Origin: RGIG4140 sp045614025
GTDB taxonomy: Bacteria; Pseudomonadota; Alphaproteobacteria; CAAHEQ01; UBA3637
Assembly: GCA_045614025.1 (NCBI GenBank)
Contig: JAZLCE010000009.1
Coordinates: 1-16,877 of the forward strand
DNA: 16,877 bases
Direction of reading: 5' to 3'
Positions 7,539 through 13,311 of the stretch are shown one piece after another. How positions within the stretch are numbered: the stretch's first letter is position 1; each line of letters begins with the position of its first letter. The translations under genes were made by a program, and so were the position numbers. The notes beneath the pieces were generated by a model that worked only from the letters and a program-made list of their open reading frames with translations, had not been told where the DNA came from and ran no database searches.

Positions 7539-8524
7539 GAGTTCTCCTTTTCATAAATAAAGTAAGCCTTAAATTCTTTTTTAATTTTTTGAATTCTTTT
7601 TTCAATTGAAGGATGAGTGTCAATTAATTTTAAAAATACTAGATGATCTCTTGGATCTTGAAAACAAGAAATAAATATGGCTCCATTTTCAAATGCAGAA
7701 ACTCTTGGATTATCTTGAACCAGATAAAGTGTGTTGATATATTTTTGAGGTGTTTTAAGTAAAAGAATGGCTTTTTTATCTTTTTTTAGTGTTAAATCTT
7801 TAATGCATAAGAAAGTGATAATGGGTGCGATTAAACGATCATATAAAGCAAAAATGCTTAAAATAGAGATTAATGGCAATAAAACAAAACGAATAGGATA
7901 AAGCAGGGGGCGAAATCTTTCTAAATGAAATGGCAGTTCTCGTGTTTTAAAAAATCTTAACATAATTATTTCAAACCAATGCGAAAAACAAGAAGTAAGA
8001 GCTATAACAAACGTATTAAAAGCATTTGCTCTTGTTTGAATGGATGCAAGATGGAATGTTGCCATATTTATAATATGATCAACATTATTTGAATTGATTA
8101 TATAACTAGAAAAAATTAAAGCAGATTCGTTTTTTGAATTTGAAATTAAAAGAGAATTAACTCCCATGTCTGAAACTTGATAGAGTTTTGGCATGGGAAT
8201 ATTAAGCATTGAAGATAAAAGAGAAATCTTTTTGTAAATTTCATCATGACTTGAAGCCTCTAATAATGAAGCTTTTGTTTTATGAATTGTGATTTCATTT
8301 TGATTTTTTAAAACATATAAAGACCACCAACAACCCCATATAAGTATCGGAATAAGTAAAATGATGAAGGTTTTATAATGAATTAATTGAATGTTTGTCC
8401 AGGCATAACGATGGAAATTAGTAAATAAAACAGTTACCCAAGAAACTCCATATAAAAATACAGCTAAGCAACATAAAAATAAAACAATTGCATAAAAGAT
8501 TTTGAATCGAAAAAGATTTAACAT
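7535..8524 (-). CDS. Catalytically degenerate HtpX-like (M48) membrane protein
   Basis: This 329-residue membrane protein is related to the HtpX encoded just before it but apparently inactive. Two hydrophobic segments near the N-terminus (about 9-35 and 52-70) and another around 208-240 match the HtpX layout. LNIPMPKLYQVSD (107-119) aligns with A-G-L-P-R-P-K-I-F-I-I-E-D, and THPSIEKRIQKI (303-314) with T-H-P-P-V-D-D-R-I-K-R-L. At the active site, HEMAH is replaced by MATFH (154-158). The first His and the catalytic Glu are lost, and the third ligand region R-E-Y-A-A-D has become DLTLKKD (243-249). It should therefore be unable to bind zinc or cut peptides. The ribosome site is weak (AGG about 10 bases upstream), so coupling to htpX 3 bp away is likely. 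It may regulate or scaffold HtpX. An intact 329-codon frame argues against simple decay. Confidence 0.8.
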   Translation of the reverse strand: MLNLFRFKIFYAIVLFLCCLAVFLYGVSWVTVLFTNFHRYAWTNIQLIHYKTFIILLIPILIWGCWWSLYVLKNQNEITIHKTKASLLEASSHDEIYKKISLLSSMLNIPMPKLYQVSDMGVNSLLISNSKNESALIFSSYIINSNNVDHIINMATFHLASIQTRANAFNTFVIALTSCFSHWFEIIMLRFFKTRELPFHLERFRPLLYPIRFVLLPLISILSIFALYDRLIAPIITFLCIKDLTLKKDKKAILLLKTPQKYINTLYLVQDNPRVSAFENGAIFISCFQDPRDHLVFLKLIDTHPSIEKRIQKIKKEFKAYFIYEKENS

Positions 8525-8527
8525 AGA

Positions 8528-9487
8528 TTAAAAACCTGTGCCAGCCATTTGTTGAAGTCTTTTAATGCGATCATCAACAGGGGGATGAGTTGAAAAAAGA
8601 GAAACCGCTTCAGCAGAAAGAGGCGTATGAATGCAAGCAATAGCCATTTTTTTTGAGCTGTCTAATGCTTCAACACGGGCATCTTTTGAGATTTTACTTA
8701 AGGCATCTGCCAATGCTTGAGGATGTCTAGTGATATAAGCGGCGGTTGCATCTGCAGCATATTCTCTTGTTCTAGATACGGCCATTTGAAGAAGCGGAGC
8801 AATCAATAAATTGAAAATGAAAAAAGTTATTCCAGTTGCAAATAAAACAATTGGAATTGGGCTTTTGTTTTCGCCTCGACCAGTGGCTGCTCCAGCTCGA
8901 AATAAAATTTCAGCTAAAAAACCAAAAATGCTAACACCTGAAATAAGCATCATATTTAAGCGAATATCTCGGTTACCAATATGCGCCATTTCATGAGCGA
9001 TGACTCCTTGTAATTCAAGAGGATCTAATTTTTTTATAATGCCTGTTGTAAGAGCAACAGAAGCTGATTTTGGATCTCGACCAGTTGCAAAAGCATTTAA
9101 AGAGTCATCTTCAATAATAAATATTTTAGGGCGAGGAAGGCCAGCAGCTAAAGCGGTGTTTTCAACAAGGTTATAAATGTTGATATTTTCTGAGTTTTTC
9201 TCAAGCTCTGTTGCGCCTGCAAAGCCTAACATCATTTTATCGCCGATAAGCCAAGAAATGCCCATCCAAGTTAATCCCGTTACAATCACAATCCATGCAA
9301 AATGTTTCAGATAATAAAGTGTTATATCTAACACAACTGCCTCTTCTAATGGTGTTTGTGCATTTATATAGAGTAAGGCATATAAAACAACAAAAAATGT
9401 TGCTAATAAAGAAACAGGGAACATGGCAACCAAAAATAAGGTTTTCCTGTTATTTGCATGAATGTGATCGTAAACGTTTTTTCTCAT
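8528..9487 (-). CDS. htpX: Protease HtpX (M48 membrane metalloprotease)
   Basis: This 319-residue inner-membrane zinc metalloprotease takes part in quality control of membrane proteins, alongside FtsH in well-studied bacteria. Two membrane segments lie at about 17-42 and 62-82, followed by LPRPKIFIIED (117-127) and the substrate-binding NAFATGRDP (131-139). The active site is HEMAHIGNRDIRLN (165-178): H165 and H169 bind zinc and E166 is catalytic. E242 in SRTREYAADA (238-247) is the third ligand. Two more hydrophobic stretches surround 183-200 and 212-236. FSTHPPVDDRI (298-308) is the usual C-terminal signature. All catalytic residues are present and the length is normal. AAGGAAA (9493-9499 on the complement) precedes the start and overlaps the lemA stop. 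It is second in the operon behind lemA, a common pairing. Confidence 0.95.
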   Translation of the reverse strand: MRKNVYDHIHANNRKTLFLVAMFPVSLLATFFVVLYALLYINAQTPLEEAVVLDITLYYLKHFAWIVIVTGLTWMGISWLIGDKMMLGFAGATELEKNSENINIYNLVENTALAAGLPRPKIFIIEDDSLNAFATGRDPKSASVALTTGIIKKLDPLELQGVIAHEMAHIGNRDIRLNMMLISGVSIFGFLAEILFRAGAATGRGENKSPIPIVLFATGITFFIFNLLIAPLLQMAVSRTREYAADATAAYITRHPQALADALSKISKDARVEALDSSKKMAIACIHTPLSAEAVSLFSTHPPVDDRIKRLQQMAGTGF

Positions 9488-9497
9488 CTAGATTTCC

Positions 9498-10064
9498 TTA
9501 AAATTGAACTTTTGGAGCTTGGCGAACAGCATCTTTTTCGCCTTCTTCTAACTCGAAGAATCTTTCTGGTTCAAATTTAAACCATTTTGCAACAATATTT
9601 TTTGGGAAAACGGCAATAGCAGTATTATATCCCATAACTGTTGTGTTATAAAATTGACGTGTTGCTTGAATTTTATCTTCTGTATCTTTTAAATCTTGTT
9701 GCATTTGCATAAAGTTTTGATTGGCTTTTAAGTCTGGATAATTTTCAGATAATGCAAATAATGATTTAAGTGTGCCGGTGAGCATATTTTCATATTGTTC
9801 TTTTTGAACTGAAGAATCTTTAACGCTCATAGCCATATTTCTTGCATTGATAACATTTTCAAGAGTTTTTGATTCGTGTTTTGCATATGATTTAACTGTT
9901 TCAATTAAGTTTGGAATCAAATCATATCTGCGTTTAAGTTGAGTTTCAATTGTGCTCCAGGCTTCTTTAGTTTGCATTCTGTTTGTAACAAGAGAGTTAT
10001 AAACAGAAACGCCATATAAACCTAAAACAACTAACACAATAACAATTCCGAGTAAACCTGTCAT
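9498..10064 (-). CDS. lemA: LemA family protein
   Basis: This is a 188-residue LemA protein: one N-terminal membrane anchor (about 3-24) followed by a long helical domain facing the periplasm or cytoplasm. The biochemical role is unresolved across the family. Signatures seen: YNSLVTNRMQTKEAWSTIE (22-40), QLKRRYDLIPNLIETVKSYA (42-61), NYPDLKANQNF (108-118), TEDKIQATRQFYN (128-140) and FPKNIVAKWFKF (153-164), in the expected order and spacing. AAGGAG (10071-10076 on the complement) lies six bases before the ATG. It heads the four-gene minus-strand operon. LemA next to HtpX is a widely seen arrangement, which suggests the two work together at the membrane. Confidence 0.95.
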   Translation of the reverse strand: MTGLLGIVIVLVVLGLYGVSVYNSLVTNRMQTKEAWSTIETQLKRRYDLIPNLIETVKSYAKHESKTLENVINARNMAMSVKDSSVQKEQYENMLTGTLKSLFALSENYPDLKANQNFMQMQQDLKDTEDKIQATRQFYNTTVMGYNTAIAVFPKNIVAKWFKFEPERFFELEEGEKDAVRQAPKVQF

Positions 10065-10243
10065 TTTTTTCTCCTTTTTAAAATTTTATACAGTAATTTT
10101 ATGAATACCACGAAAAAAGAAAAATAAAAAGCCCTTTTTTTGATTTTTTTAAACTTGACAAAATATGAGTAGATGGTAAACTATAAGACATTAATTTTGC
10201 CTTTTTATGGCTGTTTTTTAAATTATTTTGAAAGGATAAAGAG
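10065..10243. promoter_or_regulatory. Divergent intergenic region between lemA and ppa
   Basis: No gene is supportable here. On the minus strand TATAAA (complement of 10085-10090) could be a -10 box for lemA, with a 5' leader of under 20 bases and no good -35. On the plus strand it holds the clear ppa promoter listed separately. The middle (10110-10150) consists of A and T runs. Confidence 0.55.
10155..10182 (+). promoter_or_regulatory. Sigma-70-type promoter of the ppa-kdsB operon
   Basis: A perfect -35 box TTGACA (10155-10160) is followed, after 16 bases, by TAAACT (10177-10182, four of six matches to TATAAT). A TG dinucleotide at 10174-10175 gives an extended -10. Transcription would start near 10189, leaving a leader of about 55 bases before ppa. 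Confidence 0.7.
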
Positions 10244-10795
10244 ATGCATCCATGGCACGAAGTTGAACATTACCCCGATTTTCCGGATATTATACCGGCA
10301 ATTATTGAGGTGCCGAAAGGATCACAAATCAAATATGAATTGGATAAAAAAAGCGGTTTATTAAAGGTTGATCGAATTTTATATAGTGCGGTTCATTATC
10401 CTGCAAACTATGGTTTTATTCCAAAAACATATGGGGATGATAATGACCCATTAGATATTTTGGTTTTAAGCCAATTCCCAGTTACACCACTTTGCATCAT
10501 GAGAGCTCGACCAATTGGGGTTATGAAAATGATTGATGGTGGTGAAGCAGATGATAAAATTATTGCCATTAATGTTGATGATCAAGAATATAACTGTTAT
10601 GCGCATATTGATCAATTGCCACCACATTTATTAAAAGTGTTGCAACGCTTTTTTGAAGACTATAAAATTTTAGAGCAAAAAGAAGTTAAAATTGAAAATT
10701 TGCAGGGTCCGGCCGAAGCTCGCCGTTTAATCCGCGAAGCCAAAGACAACTATCATTTGTGCAAAAAAGGATTAACGGGGTATGTTGATAAATAA
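10244..10795 (+). CDS. ppa: Inorganic pyrophosphatase, family I
   Basis: This 183-residue soluble PPase hydrolyses PPi to two phosphates and so pulls PPi-releasing reactions forward. Active-site segments are in place: EVPKGSQIKYE (22-32), YPANYGFIPKTYG (52-64), DNDPLDILVL (66-75; D66, D68 and D71 bind metal) and DGGEADDKIIAI (98-109; D98 and D103). The length is typical of bacterial hexameric enzymes. The ATG at 10244 is preceded by AAAGGA (10231-10236) seven bases upstream. A longer plus-strand frame starting near 10173 lies in a different frame and is not a gene. The gene leads a four-gene operon and overlaps the next by 14 bases. In that setting its PPi-removing activity suits the CMP-Kdo synthetase at the operon's end, in addition to its general role. 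Confidence 0.96.
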   Translation: MHPWHEVEHYPDFPDIIPAIIEVPKGSQIKYELDKKSGLLKVDRILYSAVHYPANYGFIPKTYGDDNDPLDILVLSQFPVTPLCIMRARPIGVMKMIDGGEADDKIIAINVDDQEYNCYAHIDQLPPHLLKVLQRFFEDYKILEQKEVKIENLQGPAEARRLIREAKDNYHLCKKGLTGYVDK

Positions 10796-11741
10796 TAAAT
10801 CTGAACCCAAAAAAATAACTTCTATTTCTGAAATTGAAGATGTGGATACTTATTTTTTAGATATGTTCGGTCTTCTTTGGGATGGAAGCGCATTTTATGA
10901 TGGAACGCTTGATTTTTTAAAATCGCTTAAAGAATCTGGCAAACAAATTATCCTTCTTTCAAATGCAACAGTTTTAAGAGAACCTTTTATTCAAAGTCAG
11001 GCTAAAAAAGGATTGATTGCTGGTATTCATTATGATGATGTGATCACCTCTGGTGAGGCTTTTTGCCATGTTTTAAACAAAGGCTTTTTTGAAGAAATTA
11101 CTGGTAAAAAAGACTATAAATATTTTGTTCTTGGAACTGAAAATAAATTGATGTTTGAAAATGTTTCAACCCATCAAACAGATTCTATAGATAAAGCTGA
11201 TTGCGTTTATTTAAGTGGTTTTGGGGCGGTTGTTCCTGAAGAAGGTGAACGCATTTTTAAAGAATATGCTTCCATTTTAAACCCAATTATTCAAAAGAAA
11301 ATCCCAATTGTTTGTGCCAATCCAGACTTAACTTTTATGAGTAAAGGGAAACAAGTTTTGGTTCAAGGTTCATTAGGGCGTTATGCAGAAGAAATGGGTG
11401 GAAATATTTATTGGTTCGGTAAGCCATATGAATATATTTTTGAATATGCCATTGAAAAAACTAATGCTCAAAAAGAATCAAGCATTATGGTTGGGGATAC
11501 TGTTGAAACAGATGTTGTTGGGGGCATTAAAGCAGGTCTTAAAACTTTATTAGTAACTAAAACAGGAATTACTGGAGATATTTTATCTCAAGGCGGAACT
11601 TTAGATTTGTTATATCAGAAAAATAACGCCAAACCAACATATATAACAGATCAATTTTCTTATCTTTCACTTAATTTTAAAATCAGGAGGAATCATGTTC
11701 GAGCTTCATCCCTCGCTTCAAAAAAAATCTTATGTTTGTGA
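10782..11741 (+). CDS. HAD superfamily class IIA hydrolase (NagD/TIGR01459-like)
   Basis: This cytoplasmic phosphatase-like protein has 319 codons. Motif I is LDMFGLLWDG (26-35). D27 is the expected nucleophile, but the acid/base Asp two residues on is Phe, as the D-x-W-G-type subfamily common in alphaproteobacteria also lacks it. Motif II is LLSNAT (58-63). Lys of motif III is in FGKPYEYIFE (212-221), and the acidic motif is MVGDTVETDVVGG (236-248; D239, D244). The middle is the class IIA cap. The substrate is unknown (sugar or nucleotide phosphates are usual). It starts inside ppa (14-base overlap) with a poorly placed AAAAGG (10765-10770). The last 20 residues or so do not look like family sequence. 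They are read through the ribosome site and start of the HIT gene, so the natural end was probably near residue 299. Confidence 0.85.
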   Translation: MLINNKSEPKKITSISEIEDVDTYFLDMFGLLWDGSAFYDGTLDFLKSLKESGKQIILLSNATVLREPFIQSQAKKGLIAGIHYDDVITSGEAFCHVLNKGFFEEITGKKDYKYFVLGTENKLMFENVSTHQTDSIDKADCVYLSGFGAVVPEEGERIFKEYASILNPIIQKKIPIVCANPDLTFMSKGKQVLVQGSLGRYAEEMGGNIYWFGKPYEYIFEYAIEKTNAQKESSIMVGDTVETDVVGGIKAGLKTLLVTKTGITGDILSQGGTLDLLYQKNNAKPTYITDQFSYLSLNFKIRRNHVRASSLASKKILCL

Positions 11742-12102
11742 TTTAGGTTTTTCAACCGTTTTGTTTGAAGATAATGTTCTTTGCCCATGGATTTTTTTGG
11801 TGCCAAGAAAAGAAAATGTTCGCAATATGTTGGATTTAACAACAGAAGAAAGATTAACATTAATGAAAGAAATTGAGTTGGCTGAAAAAGTGATGACAAA
11901 ACTTTTCAACCCAACACAAACAAATGTTGCAATGATTGGAAATTTAACACCGCAATTGCATGTTCATGTTATTTGTCGGTATGAAACAGATCCATATTGG
12001 CCAGGAACGGTTTGGAACCAACCAGGTAAGCCATATTTAGGTAGTGCGAAACAAGATGTTATTAACCGCATTAAAAAGGAGTTTGAAGCATGTCAAGAGT
12101 AG
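11695..12102 (+). CDS. HIT domain protein
   Basis: This 135-residue histidine-triad fold protein belongs to a family of small nucleotide hydrolases or transferases acting on Ap4A-like or AMP-conjugated substrates. LCPWIFLVPRKENVRNMLDL (29-48) forms the N-terminal core and N83 the conserved asparagine. PQLHVHVICRYETDPYWPG (86-104) contains the triad region, with Q87 at the first His position and H89 and H91 retained. Q-L-H-V-H-V with D-P-x-W-P-G is, from memory, the normal form of this alphaproteobacterial subfamily, so the Gln is probably not a defect. AGGAGG (11685-11690) lies four bases before the ATG. Its start is covered by 47 bases of the preceding frame, and its end overlaps kdsB by 13 bases. 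Physiological substrate unknown. Confidence 0.9.
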   Translation: MFELHPSLQKKSYVCDLGFSTVLFEDNVLCPWIFLVPRKENVRNMLDLTTEERLTLMKEIELAEKVMTKLFNPTQTNVAMIGNLTPQLHVHVICRYETDPYWPGTVWNQPGKPYLGSAKQDVINRIKKEFEACQE

Positions 12103-12863
12103 CTGTATTAATCCCCACTCGTTTAAAATCAACCAGATTGCCAAATAAACCATTGGCTATTATTAATGGAAAAACATTGATTCAACATGTTTATGAACAT
12201 GCGCTAAAAGTTCATCCTGAAGAAGATGTTTATATTGCAGCAGGTGATCAAGAAATTATTGATATTGCAAAAACATTTGGTGCTAAAGCAATTTTAACAG
12301 ATCCTTCATTACCAAGTGGAACGGATCGAATTGCAGCAGCATTAAAAGAAATTGATCCTGATGGAACAAAATATGATATCGCCATTTCTTTTCAAGGGGA
12401 TGGAATTAATGTTGATCCAGCGCTTAATTTGAAATTGGTTGATGTAATGGAAAAAACAGGGGCAGATATTGTTACTGTTGGGATGAAAATCACAGACGAA
12501 AAAGATATTCAAGATCCTTCTCATGTTAAAATTGCAATGGGCTTAAGAGACGGTGAAAATTTTGGAAGGGCTCTTTATTTTTCTCGTTCACCTGTTCCAT
12601 TTAACAGAGATAATGTTTCAGATTATAACTTCGCTTATTGGCATATTGGTATTTATGTTTACAAAACAAAAGCGTTGCAAGAAATTATTTCATATCCAGT
12701 TGGTGTTCTTGAAAATATTGAAAAATTAGAACAATTGCGTGCTCTTGAAAATGGAATGAGTATTTATGCTTTGTTGGTTGATAGTGTGAAATTAATTGAA
12801 GAAGCTCCTGCTGATATTAATACGCCTGAAGAGTTAGCAGAAGCTCAAAACTTTTTATTTTAA
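12090..12863 (+). CDS. kdsB: 3-deoxy-manno-octulosonate cytidylyltransferase (CMP-Kdo synthetase)
   Basis: This 257-residue cytoplasmic enzyme activates Kdo with CTP, giving CMP-Kdo and PPi for the lipid A-Kdo core. Signatures: IPTRLKSTRLPNKPL (8-22, CTP phosphate binding), LPSGTDRIA (74-82), FQGDG (101-105) with D104 as the metal Asp, RALYFSRSPVPF (160-171), WHIGIYVY (184-191) and EKLEQLRALE (211-220). Two departures are visible. The usual E/L-P after Q-G-D is G-I-N-V-D-P, and the second metal-ligand position, normally G-V-D-T-P, reads INTPEEL (243-249), with Asn at 244. Activity may be altered, or the protein may be a divergent relative such as a synthetase for a modified Kdo. AAGGAG (12076-12081) lies eight bases upstream. 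It is last in the ppa operon, ahead of a terminator. Confidence 0.9.
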   Translation: MSRVAVLIPTRLKSTRLPNKPLAIINGKTLIQHVYEHALKVHPEEDVYIAAGDQEIIDIAKTFGAKAILTDPSLPSGTDRIAAALKEIDPDGTKYDIAISFQGDGINVDPALNLKLVDVMEKTGADIVTVGMKITDEKDIQDPSHVKIAMGLRDGENFGRALYFSRSPVPFNRDNVSDYNFAYWHIGIYVYKTKALQEIISYPVGVLENIEKLEQLRALENGMSIYALLVDSVKLIEEAPADINTPEELAEAQNFLF

Positions 12864-12883
12864 ATAAAAGTTTTTCTTTTTAC

Positions 12884-12914
12884 AAAAAACCACCAGTTAA
12901 ATGGTGGTTTTTTT
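12884..12914. terminator. Bidirectional rho-independent terminator
   Basis: AAAAAACCACCA (12884-12895) pairs with TGGTGGTTTTTT (12902-12913) across the 6-nt loop GTTAAA, with A and T runs on both arms giving a U tract on either strand. It lies between kdsB (stop 12863) and the convergent small gene, whose stop (12913-12915) overlaps the arm. Confidence 0.9.
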
Positions 12915-13119
12915 AATGTTCTTTTTTGTTAAAAAGAGAGAAAAGATCTGTTGGAATAGGTTGTTGTTCTGCTTTTTGTCTGTTTAAAATAAAATTATAT
13001 CTATTGTTTTGAATTTTTGCATATTTTTTTAGAAAAGAACGCTCATAAGTGCGAATTTCTTCTGAATCGGAAATGCGCGTTAAAGTGGAAAGCAATGTTC
13101 TTTTTTCATCAATGGTCAT
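12913..13119 (-). CDS. Small conserved-looking protein of unknown function
   Basis: I do not recognise this 68-residue protein. It looks mostly helical and charged: DEKRTLLSTLTRISDSEE (4-21), then RTYERSFLKKYAKIQNNRYN (23-42), and a Pro-containing tail with LFSLFNKKEH (59-68). There is no signal peptide, membrane span or Cys. It is supported as a real gene by context more than by homology. AGGAA (13126-13130 on the complement) lies six bases before the ATG, a good promoter (TTGACA, 17 bases, TATGTT with TG extension) lies upstream, and its stop falls in the arm of a strong hairpin that terminates in its direction. Between convergent and divergent housekeeping genes it forms its own transcription unit. 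Role unknown. Confidence 0.75.
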   Translation of the reverse strand: MTIDEKRTLLSTLTRISDSEEIRTYERSFLKKYAKIQNNRYNFILNRQKAEQQPIPTDLFSLFNKKEH

Positions 13120-13156
13120 TGTTTTTTCCTAAAAAGTTTTAAGCGTTTACTTTTTT

Positions 13157-13185
13157 AACATATCAAAAAATGATGAGGCTGTCAA
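13157..13185 (-). promoter_or_regulatory. Sigma-70-type promoter of the 68-codon gene
   Basis: On the minus strand a perfect TTGACA (complement of 13180-13185) is followed after 17 bases by TATGTT (complement of 13157-13162), with TG one base before it (extended -10). Transcription would begin near 13150, about 30 bases before the start codon. Confidence 0.75.
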
Positions 13186-13212
13186 ATGTTTTGCCAGTAT
13201 TTTATTTTATCC

Positions 13213-13241
13213 TTTATTTTTTAAAGAAAATATGATATAAA
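13213..13241 (+). promoter_or_regulatory. Candidate promoter of pheS-pheT
   Basis: TATAAA (13236-13241) preceded by TGA (13233-13235) makes an extended -10. The -35 position 17 bases upstream (13213-13218, TTTATT) is weak. A second TATAAA (13248-13253) could serve instead. Initiation near 13248 would leave a leader of roughly 65 bases before pheS. Confidence 0.45.
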
Positions 13242-13258
13242 ATGCACTATAAATAAAG

Positions 13259-13297
13259 ATGGATGGAATCTTTTTTATGATTAGAAAAATAAATTAA
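13259..13297 (+). CDS. Possible 12-codon leader peptide before pheS
   Basis: A short frame ATG-GAT-GGA-ATC-TTT-TTT-ATG... reads MDGIFFMIRKIN and stops 14 bases before the pheS start. Two adjacent Phe codons recall the PheM leader peptide of enterobacteria, which controls pheST by attenuation. Against it: no clear ribosome site before this ATG, and no terminator hairpin between it and pheS. Phe codons (TTT) are also frequent by chance in AT-rich DNA. Confidence 0.2.
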   Translation: MDGIFFMIRKIN

Positions 13298-13311
13298 ACA
13301 AAAGGTGTTTT

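Noticed and set aside
10128..10150. Possible terminator hairpin AAAAAG-CC-CTTTTT between lemA and ppa
   Set aside because: The loop would be only two bases and the stem is nearly all A-T. Both flanking genes point away, so no terminator is needed.
10173..10364. Plus-strand 63-codon frame starting before ppa
   Set aside because: Mostly overlaps ppa in another frame, has no ribosome site, and starts inside the ppa promoter.
10857..10889. Missing second Asp in HAD motif I (D-M-F-G) as a sign of an inactive enzyme
   Set aside because: The TIGR01459-type subfamily commonly has an aromatic residue here, and the other motifs are intact.
11953..12003. Gln in place of the first His of the HIT triad as a sign of an inactive protein
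   Set aside because: The Q-L-H-V-H-V form with D-P-x-W-P-G appears usual for this HIT subfamily, so I do not treat it as a defect.
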